This document shows positions 35,300 through 46,809 of a stretch of 64,000 nt of DNA, piece by piece. The notes beneath the pieces are model-generated. The model had not been told where the DNA came from. It did no database searches and saw only the letters and a list, made by a program, of their open reading frames with translations. Origin of the DNA: Gordius sp. MW1 (lineage: Eukaryota; Nematomorpha; Gordioida; Gordea; Gordiidae). The stretch spans positions 18,937,037 to 19,001,036 of the forward strand of contig OZ038532.1 of assembly GCA_964036665.1 (NCBI GenBank), given 5' to 3'. Position numbers and translations under genes: made by a program. Position 1 is the stretch's first letter. Every line of letters starts with the position of its first letter.

Positions 35300-36005
35300 G
35301 TGGAATTATATACCGAGCTGTGATTACATTTTATTGTATAATTTGAGCCACCCTCACGAAACAAACTAAAAATTGGTGGTAAAACTACAACAAAATTGTA
35401 GTAAAGCAAGTGTATGGGTTAGATGACTAACAGGTTAATGTAAAAGCAAAAGGCAATAGAAATTGATTAAGCAAACGCCCCAATACAACTAACCTGGACA
35501 ATTCTAAAATACAAGCACGCACACATATCCTTACTTACTTAAACAATTTAATATACCTACTTCTTTTTTTCCTTTAACACTCGAATTGTTTTTTTAATTA
35601 TTACCATAAGTTTAAACCATTTTTCATTAACATCCATCCCCACAATCGCTATTATTCCCTCACTCCTGCTTTAACCAATGTCTACATCACTCAGGATAAC
35701 CCTAACACTGGAAACTAGTATCTAATGTACTTTATATGGAATATGAAATAAACACAGCATGATTGTTTATGTTAATTGCTTTATATTAAAATGTAAGGTT
35801 ATTTGATTGTGTAACTAATAAAAATCTAGAAAGAAAATAAAACCACTCTACTACGAATAAACCTAAAATTTTTGATTAACATAATATTATTCCTCGTTTG
35901 CCATGTCTGTCCCCTTTCCCCAAATTAACTACGCAGGGTTTTTATAAATTGCAGGACAATTGCCCCTTCCTGCCATTTCCTCCTACATCATTTAAAATAG
36001 TTCTC
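35300..36005. other. Unassigned AT-rich DNA
   Basis: I see nothing here that I can name. Confidence 0.45.
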
Positions 36006-36009
36006 TGCC

Positions 36010-36166
36010 ATGGGCGCCAACGGGTGGCAGGGAGGGACAGCTGCCCCCCCTAAATCCAGAAATCCTTTAAAAATTCACAAAATTATGGATAAAATTAAAA
36101 AAAATTATCATTTTGCCCCTCCCCAACTCATTATCCCCCTCTAATTCCAAACCTGGCTACGCCCAT
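36010..36166. mobile_element. MITE with CATGGGCG ends (157 bp)
   Basis: It starts ATGGGCGCCAACGGG and ends CTGGCTACGCCCAT. The core has GGGAGGGACAGCTGCCCCCC and TTTTGCCCCTCCCC. It belongs to the same family as 37910, 39196, 47116 and 14348. Confidence 0.65.
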
Positions 36167-36169
36167 GCT

Positions 36170-37044
36170 TGCTGCTCTTAACTGGTTAATCATAATGACT
36201 CAAAAACTCGACTCTCATTATATTATCTTTGTTACTTTTCCTATATGGTAAAATATTTTGATTCCAAATCTTGACTAAAAGACAAGACTTCTGAAAGATG
36301 TTGAGGGGGAAGGGGGTTCGGGCTCTATTTGAGAATTAAAAAAAGAGATCTCTGTCCGGGTCAGCCTCGGTCAAATTAAATTTAAAGATATGAGCCAAGA
36401 CCGAGTTGGCGCCGATAAAAGTCAATATTTTAAAGCACTGTAACACCTATAACAACCTGTTCGCTACTTAGCAATTATATCATCTCATTTAATTAGGTTA
36501 ACAATTTGACTCGTGTATGGTTTCAACTTCTAAGGTCTCCATTTGACCTAAAAACGTTAAATTAAGATATTAGCCAATGATTGAAACCCGAGATGATTAG
36601 CCTTGATATTTTAGCAAAAAAGTTTTATTTGGTCTAAGGTGAAGCACGTTTATGTGGTTTTCGAAAATTGAAACATGGTAAAATGATACATATTTTTAGG
36701 GCAAGGTTTTTCATTTTTATTAGGGTCAAAATTTGATGAAATACTTTGGTTCAAGGAAAGAAATAAATGAATAAATACCCAATTTAGCAATGAATTGTCG
36801 TAACTATCTTGTTTTCAATTATGCATATCCTATTTTACATTTTTCTCTTGAGCAATTTGAGGTTTGTAGCAAGTTCACAGGGTAAAAATTAACTTTTTAT
36901 TAATGTTTATCTTTGCATATTATTGGTATTATTAATTATCTATATTTTGTTGGATAGTCTATTAATAATGTACCTTTATTTATTTTAGAATTTGGGAGAA
37001 AATTGTTGCAAATGTGCATTTTAAATATACCCAGTAAAGGAATA
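36170..37044. other. Upstream region of the 127-aa gene; no element recognised
   Basis: AT-rich sequence with no clear element. It may include the promoter and 5' untranslated region of the gene starting at 37045, but I could not place either. Confidence 0.35.
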
Positions 37045-39902
37045 ATGTCGGCCGCTGCTAACCAAGCTTCATTGAGACAACCACTATTGGTATGGCGAGA
37101 ATACATTCTCAGTAAGTCTTTTATAATGTAACGTAAATCAAAATGCATCTGAATTTAAACTTAGTTTTTAATGTTGTATTTCATACCACGAATCTTTACA
37201 CACTCATTTAAAGAAATCATGTTTATAGTGGAAGGTTATTTTGTTAATTGTTTTCTTAAAAATAGCCGATTAGTTTTTTATATCTTATAGCAAACGCTAA
37301 GTTTCATAATAATAATAATAATAATATATAAACATATCGTAGTGAAGTGATCATTATTCTTAATTACAAAAGAATAATTATTATAAATTTTATTGTATTG
37401 AACTTTATCTTGCTACACTTTTATAATTAATTGTGTTAAATATAATATTTCAACTTTACTAATGAAACCTAATTTTAAAGTTACAGATGAATAAGTTTTC
37501 TCAATTATTGAGTTGTATGATTGCTTTTGAAAGTTTTTCAATGAACTGATAATTAATATATTTTAGATGATAGCATTACCACTGGATTAATTGTCTCGGT
37601 AGCTAAAGCTGCCGCTCAAATATGTAACGTTATGGTGAGGGTTCGTCTGTATCGCACCAACGCAGCGTGTACGTTTAATTTATTATTATGAGCTAACTCG
37701 TTTGATTTAAATATATAAATGGAGAGGTTAAAAACGCATTTTTGGTATCATTTAACCACAAATTTATTTTAATTTTATCAATTTGTATTTATAAACTATG
37801 GCATAGGGTAACATTTAAGTAATCTATTAAATATCAACTTTATTACATTTTGTTTGATAAATTAAAGCCTACTAAAAGACCCATTTGATTTAACTATAAG
37901 GCACATTCACATGGGCGTAGCCGGGGGGAGGCAGTGCAGGGAGGGGCGGCTGCCCCTCTCTAATAAATTATTTAAAATTTATTAAAATTCAGGCTAAAAT
38001 TTTGCCCGTCCCTAAATCATTATTGCCCCCCTCTAATCCAATGCTGTCTACGCCCATCACATTCAATCTTAGAAGTATTAATGACATGATAGGCAAAAGA
38101 TAGGATATTTAAACATGCATATTATTCATTGAATACTCATATTTAAATATAAGAAAAAGAATGACAAGATGCAATACATTCTCTTATAAATTATGGTGTT
38201 TTGGTTAGAGATAAATTTCTATAAGTTCGCGATTTTTTGTTTAAATTTTATTTATATATTCACACTAACAGAGTTTTTAGTCATATTAACTAAATCTATT
38301 GTTTCAATATAAGGTAGATGTTTAATATAGCTTAGTGAAAATAAATCCCTCATATAAGTGCATGAATCTAATCTTTTATAGTTTCTTGATTTATTAGTAT
38401 TAGTATTTAAATTACCGTCTAGTTTGAAACATTTTCGTCAAGGAAGGGATTGATTTAATTAAGCAATCTATAATTACAAACAAAATTTTACTTGCTTCCT
38501 TAAGTTTTTCATGTATATGACAAGTAACAATAAAAAATTTAAACGTGTAAGATAAATTATATTTTGTAGCCCACTTGAAATTTATCTCTACTCTTAAAGG
38601 ACAAAACATTGGCAACTATTATAATCAAAAATTAATTTTATCATAAAAAATGATTTATATTAATTAAATAAATGCCAATAGACCAAAAAAACCATTTCTC
38701 GTTAAAAACGTATTTTCTAACATTTTAAATATCATGCTTGCTTAACGCATACGTTACAATTTTCTTGCAAAATCTGACCATAGGGAACTCAAACCGGAGT
38801 GCTGCACCTTACAACATACAACTATCCTTGACCCTTAATTTTTATCAAAATAATTAATTAAGTTTAAATGTCAAAAAAGTTGTCATTAGAAAGTAATTAC
38901 GAATAAATTCTTTTTATCTTAAATAAGCTTTTATACTATGTCTAAGTTATTTACATCCAAAAAGTATAAAATAAATATAATATTTTTTCTAAAAACTTGT
39001 TATAATCTTTTAACATTATGGCAAAACTTAATATCATACATACCCCGCTTGAACTTAACGTTAACCTTTGAGCTATTATCGTATTTATGTAAATGTTTAT
39101 TGATGCCTATAATAAATTAACATGAAGTCCATAGCAATTAATATTAATGTGCAAACTCGCGTTTAAAATTTTTTAAAATAATTATTTACACCATCATGGG
39201 CGTAGCCAGCATTGGAATTAGGGGGCAGTAATGATTTAGGGAGGGGCAAAATGATCATTTTTAAAAATTTTACCTGTAATTTTAATAAATTTTAACAAAT
39301 TTTTGGCTCCCTTGGCTACGCCCATGATAACTTTCAAAATTAAATAAACAACAAAATTACTAAAAGCAATTCATTTATCTCAGCATTGACCCTTGTGGGT
39401 GCACCGGCCATGACTCCACCCTTAGTAACGTCAATGATGCCCTTCCCAGGTCCTGTAATGGCCGGAGGCATTCTTGTCGGCTTGGCTGCTCAAGCAGATG
39501 CAAATGTTGGAAATTTTACTGCTTTTACTTACAACTTTGTTGGTGCCATGGCAGGTGCGGTAACTATGGCTCAGCCAATAATGGTGAGTATTAAATGGTG
39601 GTTAAGTTGTATTTTAATATTCTGACGATGTCTTATTATGGGCCGAAATATTATATTAAAATCACATTTATTTTACCACCCTCAAATATTCCCGATAATA
39701 ATTATTTGAAAAATATTCTTTATGGGGGTCAAAATCTTCTTTGGTTTTCATAAACGTTATGTTATTTTTAAATCTGTCAATTTATTATTAATATTACTAT
39801 ATATTACGGATTGAATTTTAGATACGATATTTTTTTGTTTAGTATGTCAAGAATGAAGCAACCAACGCTCTTTACTACGTAGCCATCCAGTTCATGACAT
39901 AA
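37045..39902 (+). CDS. Unrecognised 127-aa hydrophobic protein, four exons
   Basis: Proposed exons are 37045-37111, 37567-37623, 39384-39583 and 39843-39902, giving 384 nt with stop. Exon 1 starts at ATG (MSAAANQASLRQPL) and ends at CTCA|GTAAGT, phase 1. Exon 2 follows TTTTAG and is joined to exon 3 through donor GTAACG at 37624, the only nearby donor in the phase demanded by the CTCAG|CA acceptor at 39383. Exon 3 ends ATG|GTGAGT. Exon 4 follows TTTAG and ends ATCCAGTTCATGACATAA. The product has two or three possible membrane segments (about residues 24-48, 60-79 and 86-107), Gly/Ala/Met/Pro-rich, with few charges. AATAAA is at 40035. I do not recognise the family. It could be a small membrane or secreted structural protein. 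Intron 2 carries a MITE and so does its 3' part. Confidence 0.6.
37910..38057. mobile_element. MITE with CATGGGCGTAGCC ends and 8-bp TSD
   Basis: CATGGGCGTAGCCGGGGGG at the left is inverted as CTACGCCCAT at the right. The perfect 8-bp duplication CACATTCA at 37902-37909 and 38058-38065 indicates hAT-type mobilisation. It lies in intron 2 of the 127-aa gene. Confidence 0.8.
39196..39325. mobile_element. MITE with ATGGGCGTAGCCA ends (130 bp)
   Basis: ATGGGCGTAGCCAGC at the left and CTTGGCTACGCCCAT at the right are inverted. The core carries GGGAGGGGCAAAATGATC. It lies about 60 bp before exon 3 of the 127-aa gene, in the same intron as the MITE at 37910. Confidence 0.7.
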
Positions 39903-40899
39903 ATCAAAACAACGCTTATATTATGCTTTAAAATTTGTGTTTTGTAACCATTTATTTTGTTCATTTATGAAGTTTGATTATTAATATGCAAAGTTTGCTA
40001 ATTATATTGGTATTTAAACATAAATTGCTTTTAAAATAAATCTATAAATTATGTGGAAGCGTTAATTATTTTTTGCCTTTATAGAGATTGTATTAATTAA
40101 AAATTAGATAATTAAGAGACTTATATTTCAACGTTTATTATATTTTAATCATTGAAACTTAACTATTTGACAAAATATGATAAACTGTCTCATTTAGATG
40201 TTCCAGATTTCGTTAAAATAATAATCACAGAACGTATAGGAGTGCATAAATTTTGAAACCTTTGTTAAATATAAAGTACGCGCAATTGAATTTAATAAGA
40301 ACACTGGAGCGTTATTATCCCCCATATATATTTAATAGCTCAAGGTTCTAAAACTAAATAATTTGTATCCTATGCGAGCCATATAATTTTGCTTTGATCC
40401 TAAATTCCGACCTTGCACTGACAGAAGTGTGAGGGTTAGGGAATGAAATAGGGGAGATCCGGGGCTATGACCATAAAATTTTAAAAAGGCCTGGAGAAAA
40501 ATTGTCAACCGATTCACATTTCAGAAAAATGTTCTTGTCCACAGTGTTTATCAACAGTTGATAGATTTTTCGTAATAAGGGTTCAAAAAAACAACTCGTA
40601 TAAATTCTAAATGACCGGGATTAAGGCAAGGGGCTATCGCGTCCTCTCTTATCTTAAGTCCTAAAACTATGGAATGTTTATTTGCATGTGCTTAAATTGC
40701 CAAAATATTAAATGTATATAGTCTTTTGCAACTTATAAAATTTAATATTATTATGTAAATGTGTTTTATCTATGATTTTTATGTTAAAATTATGATAAAG
40801 ACTAAGTGCATGGCATAAATTGCAAAAACATAAGTTTATACAGGCTTTATAAAGTTTCAATAATAATTTTATTATAGGGAATTTAAAATACAATAGGAG

Positions 40900-43270
40900 A
40901 ATTAAACACAGCGGACTGGATCACGAAAACGGAAGTCAAAGTTGCTATGGGTAAACTAAAGTCAGGAAAAGCTCTTGGACCAGACAATATACCAATAGAG
41001 GGTTTTAAAGCGTTAGGCAATACTGGTGCACAATTCCTCGCCAACCTTTTCAATAATATCTTGAATGGGTAAAATGCTTAACGAGTGGAGGGATAGCTAC
41101 ATGATCCCGATATACAAGATGAAAGGGGACATTCAGGATTGCAACAATTACAGAAGGATAAAGCTTATGAGTCATACTTTCAAGGTGTGGGAAAAAGTGA
41201 TCGAAAAACGGCTTCGGAGTTTGGTTCAAATTCGACATAACCAATTCGTATTCATGCCGGAGAAGTCTACAGCAGACGCTCTAAACAGTGTAAGAAGATT
41301 AATGTAACGGTTTAAAGAAAGGGAAGAGGATTTGCCCATGTGTTTCATCGATCTAGAAAAAGCGTTCGATAAAGTTCCTCGTACTTTAGTGTGGAAATGT
41401 CTTAAAGAGAACAATGTGCCAGAATTATACGTCAGAGCAATAAAAGATATGTACAAGGGAAATATGTACTTTAGAAAAACTCGGGCCTTCGGTTCTCGTG
41501 GGAAGAGGGAGGGGGGAAGGGAAGGGGGAACGAAACTCATCTATACTCCGTATAAACGTAGCATATTTGCTATGCAATTTATGGGCGAGAAAGGTGGGAA
41601 GGGGCGAGAATGCCTATAGGGGGGTATTAAATGCAAAATGATTAGTTAATTATTTTTACAAATTTTCCATTTAATTACAAAAAAAATTGTCCTCTCCGGG
41701 ATTCGAACCCACATCAGTAGAGGCATAAGCCTTTGTAGGGGGACAGGTACCCATATCAGTAGAGGCATGCGCCCTTGTAGGGGAGGGCTTAGGGTAATTA
41801 TCAATGTTAACTAATTCAAAAACGAAAAAAATATTTCGATACACAATTTGGCCAATGGTCTATTTTTTCATTGGTCAGTAGCCAGGGAGGGTCAAAAAGT
41901 CATATTATCCATGGTACTAACAAGAACAAAATATTAATTTAATTAAAAAAAAAGAATTTTTTTTGTCCTGTCCGGGATTCAAACCATCAATTCAGAACGT
42001 TCGCCGGGATTCGAACCCACATCAGTAGAGGCATAGGCTTTTGTAGGGGCACAGGGACCCATATCAGTAGAGGCATAGGCCCCTGTAGGGGAAGGCATAG
42101 GGTAATTATCAATGTTAACCTAATATTCCAATTCAAAAACGAAAAAAAAATTCGATTCACAATTTGGCCAATGGTCATTTTTTCATTGGTCAGGAGCCAG
42201 CGGACGGTCAAAAAGTCATTATATCAATGGTATTAACAAGAACAATATATTAATTTAATTTTAAAAAAAAATCGTCCTCTTTTGGGCTTGAACTCGAACC
42301 TCCAGGTCAGAAGTCTGGGGCAAATAACTTGGTGGGCGACGGACGGACAACAAAAAACGATAAATTGCATTGCAATTAACAACGGTGGGGACTACAAAGG
42401 GCTTTGCCATTAACACTGGAGTCCATCAAGGTTCAGCTCTTAGTCCCTTCCAATTCATAATGATAATGATATTATTACCAAGGATTTGGGCGAGGAAGCT
42501 CCTTGGGCAATGATCTTTGCAGACGACTCTGTGCGAAAAGTGAACAAGAATTGGCTAATACTGTAAATAGATGGGTAAATGCATAAAAGAAAGTGGTCTA
42601 AGGGTAAATTGAAAGAAAACAGAATACATGAAGACAAAGTTTAAATCGGATGAAAACCAGCTAAGTGCATCCCTTACTTTAGGCGATTGGCAACTTATAA
42701 GAGTGGATTCCTTCAAATATTTAGGATCAACACTTCAATTGGATGGTGGAATGGATAAAGATATCCAAGCAAGGATAAATTCCGGATGGCTTAAGTGGAG
42801 GGACTTGACAGGCGTTCTGTGTGACAAAAACATTCCGAGAAGTCTAAAAGGCGCACTGTATAATCCATCATACAGCCAACAGACCTGTATAGGTCGGAAT
42901 CATGGGCTATACGTAAAAGAGAAGAGAAGCGTCTTGCGACCATGGAGATGAGAATGCTAAGATGGGTGCTAGGAGTAAGCAAAAAGGAACAGAGGCGAAA
43001 TGACGAAATAAGAAGAATTTTGGGTACTACATCTATTACGACAAAGCTCCTAACAAATATACTAAGATGGTATGGCATGTCGAAAGAAGGGACGATAGCT
43101 ACGTCGGAAAAAAAATCGAGATCGAAGGAGAGGAAGACCCAAGCTTACCTGGATTCATAAAATATTGCACGATATGAAAGTCCACAAGATAAAGAAAGAT
43201 CTATGTAAACATAGAAACAAATGGAAACGAATGTTGAAAGGACTGACCACCTGCCTAGGTGACAAACAGT
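40900..43270 (+). pseudogene. RTE-like LINE reverse transcriptase, interrupted
   Basis: The coding blocks run through several frames: KTEVKVAMGKLKSGKALGPD near 40930-40990; WRDSYMIPIYKMKGDIQDCNNYRRIKLM at 41086-41170; motif A MCFIDLEKAFDKVPR at 41338-41382. After the HINE come GVHQGSALSP near 42421-42450 and FADDSV near 42516. The thumb region is FKYLGSTLQLDGGMDKDIQARI (42714-42780) and MEMRMLRWVLGVSKKEQRR (42942-42998). The intact blocks between shifts show that this copy is younger than the one at 27820-31690. Confidence 0.75.
41480..42379 (-). mobile_element. HINE copy F, short form, inside the LINE
   Basis: It begins TCGGGCCTTCGGTTCTCGTG (the hairpin end, with two changes) and has the purine block, TTTGCTATGCAATTTATGGG (41568-41587) and tRNA-like modules (41690-41790, 41965-42090, 42270-42330). 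There are only two or three GGCCAATGG units. It ends GATAAATTGCATTGCAATTA. It separates the two halves of the reverse transcriptase cleanly (..YKGN / TTVGTTKGF..), so it inserted after the LINE. Confidence 0.72.
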
Positions 43271-43519
43271 CATAGAAAGAAGTAGAAGAAGGATATTGGT
43301 GTTTTTTATGTTAAGATTAATGACTTAAGTGAATTTGCTTAAATTGTAAGAATACTAAAAGTTTATAACTTATTAATATAAAGCTTTATAAAATGATTTA
43401 AGAAAAGTGCCTTTCCTAAGATTTTTGTTTTAGAATCAATGATTTAAATGCTTTATTGATACCAAAATGTCATATAAAGTTGATAATTATCAAAAATGGA
43501 ATTAAGATATACAATCATT

Positions 43520-43660
43520 GCATAAGAAAATATCATGATTGCAACATGAGCCATGAGCCCATAAGGAGCATTTCCTGCAACTATACCAGTCTTCATTGTT
43601 ATCGTTTTTATAGTCCTTGCCACATATGAGGCAAATTTTTTTGATTTTATTAACTTTTTA
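43520..43660 (-). pseudogene. PHD-like zinc finger remnant of a pogo-type transposase
   Basis: On the minus strand one frame gives CLICGKDY, then DWYSCRKCSLWAHGSCC, then FLCNDC. The spacing C-x2-C ... W-x2-C-x2-C-x2-WAH-x2-C ... C-x2-C is that of a PHD-like finger. In pogo-type transposons of animals such a finger follows the DDE domain. Neighbouring frames are broken and no DDE domain is visible, so this is the tail of a dead transposase. Confidence 0.55.
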
Positions 43661-44831
43661 GTATTCTTCTCTTGGCATATTGCCACTCTTTCTCTTGCCT
43701 TTTTTTCATTAGGTGAGATGATGTGAGTACTGTAGATATTTGCTGTCTAGTGAAAGCCTTTTTAGTCAAAATAGGATGGGAATAAAGTAATTCTGGGTTG
43801 AAATTATTCAAGGACTCTTGATATTGGAAGTTTGAGATTCATTGAGATTAAAGGATTCACTTGCATTTGAGGAATATAAAGAGTTGACACTTTCTTCATT
43901 AAAAATTTGTGGGTTAAATGGCCAAATACCACGTGATAAAAACCCTTTTTGTGCATTTTAAATGGATGCTGCCCTTGGTAAAACATTTTTGACTATTGCA
44001 GGAGTTTCATAATAAATGAGTGAAAAGGCGATAGCCCCAGCGCGGTCATTCACCTTAAGTTGTGCTTGAAGATGATTAAACTCGTCAAAAGTATAAATTC
44101 ACACATAAATATAATAAAAAAGTCAATACTTATTTATTTAGTAGATGTTTAAAGTTGAACAAGTAATTTTTTAAATAATTGGCAAAATTCGAAAATTTAA
44201 AAAAGGTCGTTTTAGCCCGAAAAATCTTATTTTCTGCTATTGTAACATAAGTTAACATCAATATTTTTTGTGCTCAAAATGTGCGATCATAAAGTACATT
44301 TAAGATTAAAATTTGAGGTCAAAAGAAGCATAAATGACAAAATTAATTGAGAGGACGTGTATAGCCCCGGTAAAGGAATAGCCCCGGTCTCCCCTAATAA
44401 TTATTTGCAAAAATTGATGTTCTATCAAAACATCCTCGCATAAAGGAGAGCCAAATTATTCGTAAAAATTACAAATTTATAAAAATATTTTTATTTTTAT
44501 CCTTTTAAAAATAAAGATATTTTAAAACTAAGGCTTTTTTCCACAATTGCAAAAATTTAGGAAAATTTTGTTTTATATTTTTCATTAAAGCCCCTGAACA
44601 TTTGCAAGGTATATACTCTATAATTTTGAAAATTAGAATGTACATTATAGATATAAAAGTGTTATAAGTATTTATCAAATATTTTATAGCTTTTTCCTAT
44701 GATTTCATGTGCTCTAAAACAGTTGAATTTCATATAAACAAAAGAGTCCCTATCTCCATTTTACTTATATTTAGGTAGTTTACGTACTACATTGATTCGA
44801 CAGACTGTCAACTACTTTCTATAATCGGTAA

Positions 44832-45773
44832 TAGAGCTGCATGGGTAGGTCGGGCCCGTGGGCGGGTAAGGACGGGTTTCAAAAAGAAAAAAACAATTTC
44901 GGACTCGGGTGGGTAAAGAAGTTTTATAACGTGCTCAAACGGACCTAAAATTTGTAAACGTTCCTGGCATTTAGATTACAATTAAGCCAACTACAAAGGA
45001 TTTCTAAAAAATTGATTTTTAATATTTAAAACAAAAAATTTATTATGACAAAATATAATTCGATGACTGTATATGAAATGGAAATGTTGTTTATATTTAT
45101 TTAATCATATGCTATATTAGTTTTATAAAGTTTGCTTATTTATTTTATATTATATGACTACACCTTTACATTACTTTTTAAGGTAGTTTTTTTATTAAAC
45201 TAATTAAATAAAATTTAACATATTTAGTAATGCAATTCTAAATTAGTGCATTGCTAACTATTTTAGGGGTTTATTGCATCCTCATTGACATTTGTTAATT
45301 TATAAACTAAGATTACACAGAGAAATGATGGTGTGTGCAATTATGGACATGTAGACATCTAATTACACAAAGATCATCATTCGAATCTATAAATTAGAGC
45401 CGTCAAAAAGGTCTTTTTCAACCCCCATTTTTGCATAAAATACTTATGGTATAATATTAGCAATGTTATTATGAACAAATCACAACACTCGGATTCATTA
45501 ATTAAGAAACTTTCGTAATATTTTTTAGGAAGCAAGGTGTGGTCTATAGCCAAATCTACAAAAATATTCACCTATTTAATTGCTGGGGATATCTTATTAA
45601 TAATAACTGTATACTCGCACTAAATGTTCCATAAATTTTAGATATATTAATGTTAGTAGGCTGGCTGGTCAAATGCATATAAAAAATTAGGGACGGGCCC
45701 GGGCGGGCTTAAAAGTCCTCCAAACGGGTACGGGCGGGCCGACCTCTTAAAAAGGGCCCCTTGTAGATTTTTT
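44832..45773. mobile_element. hAT-like non-autonomous element (TAGAG.CTGCA family), 942 bp
   Basis: It begins TAGAGCTGCATGGGTAGGTC and ends with GGGCGGGCCGACCTCTTAAA followed by AGGGCCCCTTGTAGATTTTTT, an imperfect inverted repeat. ATCGGTAA (44824-44831) and ATCGGTAT (45774-45781) are a 7-of-8 duplication. Both ends have CGGGCGGG/GGGCCCG-type subterminal motifs. The interior has no transposase. Relatives are the ends at 113-306 and 63513. Confidence 0.7.
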
Positions 45774-45781
45774 ATCGGTAT

Positions 45782-46228
45782 TATGTATTTTGGTCTAGTG
45801 TGAATTTTTGGCCAAGTTGCACTTAAGTATGTATTATACTAACTTATAAATTAAATTAATTCTTTTAAAATTATATGGTAAAATCTTCATATAATGATAA
45901 TCCTATATAACTTTCATAAAAGGGATACCAGAAACCGCCAGTTTTAAAAAAAATTAAATCATGCATAATTAAAGCATGCGCAACAGAAGGATGTTATGTC
46001 GAATTTTGAGGATTTGATTTAAAATTTGATTTAGGAGGTGATTTTATTCTCTCATTTTTATATAGGGAAATTTATAAAGGTTGAATTAAGATAGTTAATT
46101 AACATGTTGTTTTTTTGATTTGTATTAATGCAAAAATACCTATATTATTCATAAAACATTAGTGATAAGTTTCGATAAATTTTAAACTATGAAATAATGT
46201 TAAATCATTAGAGCGTTGAGAGCTACAT
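45782..46228. other. Unassigned DNA; includes the 3' side of the AT-hook gene
   Basis: There is no other gene. TTTATT at about 46043-46048 would be an AATAAA on the minus strand, about 185 nt beyond the stop of the gene at 46229. Confidence 0.4.
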
Positions 46229-46774
46229 TCATTTTCCGACATTCTGAGCACTCGGCTGCACGGCCACAGATTTCCCCTTAGATTGAGCTCTTCTTTTACG
46301 TGCTGATTTATTCTTCCCTCTTTTGCCACTTTTTCTGCTTGAACTACTGGTTTTCCTGCGTTTATTTCTACGTCTACGTCGCTTTTTAGAAGATCCTCTA
46401 TCCTGGCTTGATTCATCTGAGGAACTGGATCCTGTGTCAGCTCTTTTACGGCTTCGCGATTGTCGACTCCTCTTCTTTCTATTAGACTTAGGAGACGCTT
46501 TAGTCTTTCTACTTCGACTCCTGGCCTTTCTTCTCGCTCTACTCTCTTTTATAGCGGCGTCCGTATCGTTAAAATTAATTTTCTCCCCGATAACTTCATC
46601 GCCGTTAATACCACCCATGGTTTTTGAGGAATCTTTGGTACTGGTTTGATCCGTTTTTTCACTTTGAGTATTCATTAAAGAATTAATGGGATTTGAACTT
46701 TCTTGGGAAAGGACATCATTTTGAATTAGTGTTTTGCGCGAAGGCCTACCTCGTTTAACTTTAAGTTGTACCAT
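46229..46774 (-). CDS. AT-hook-like, Arg/Lys/Ser-rich nuclear protein, 181 aa
   Basis: It is a single-exon frame starting at the ATG at 46772-46774; the frame extends 10 codons further up but without another ATG. Residues 7-14 read KRGRPSRK, an AT-hook-like motif around the GRP core that binds the minor groove of AT-rich DNA. Residues about 15-90 are Ser/Asn/Thr/Asp-rich. From about 90 on the chain is strongly basic with RS and SR dipeptides (KARSRSRKTK, RKKRSRQSRSRKRAD), a short acidic Ser patch (SSSSDESSQDRG), then KKRRRRRNKRRKTSSSSRK. The composition fits a nuclear, chromatin- or RNA-bound disordered protein. I do not recognise an orthologue. Codon use is mixed and no frameshift is seen. 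Lack of introns leaves room for a retrocopy or a chance frame, but the biased composition argues for a gene. Confidence 0.6.
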   Translation of the reverse strand: MVQLKVKRGRPSRKTLIQNDVLSQESSNPINSLMNTQSEKTDQTSTKDSSKTMGGINGDEVIGEKINFNDTDAAIKESRARRKARSRSRKTKASPKSNRKKRSRQSRSRKRADTGSSSSDESSQDRGSSKKRRRRRNKRRKTSSSSRKSGKRGKNKSARKRRAQSKGKSVAVQPSAQNVGK

Positions 46775-46809
46775 GGAATGTTGCTTTATAAACTTAAAAT
46801 GCACAATGT

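Larger units (their letters stand above)
40858..43300 (+). mobile_element. RTE-like LINE, 5' truncated, inserted in the pogo-like element
   Basis: The insert begins inside the reverse transcriptase region, as expected for LINE 5' truncation, and ends ..GAAGTAGAAGAAGGATATTGGT. The host element's GTTT(TTT) lies on both sides (left AAAGTTT, right GTTTTTTATG), a possible short target duplication. HINE F interrupts it at 41480-42379. Confidence 0.75.
40451..44394 (-). mobile_element. Pogo-like DNA transposon, copy 2, split by a LINE
   Basis: The left end GGGGAGATCCGGGGCTAT and the right end ATAGCCCCGGTCTCCCC are inverted. TA lies just outside both (40449-40450 and 44395-44396), the target used by Tc1/mariner/pogo elements. 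Removing the LINE at about 40858-43300 restores the continuous sequence seen in copy 1 (31690-33121). A residual coding segment on the minus strand at about 43520-43660 reads as a PHD-like zinc finger, as often seen at the C terminus of pogo-type transposases. The catalytic part is lost. Confidence 0.68.

Noticed and set aside
46323-46649. 108-codon frame rich in Leu on the plus strand
   Set aside because: It is the antisense shadow of the Arg/Lys/Ser-rich gene at 46229-46774; CTT/CTC codons mirror AAG/GAG.
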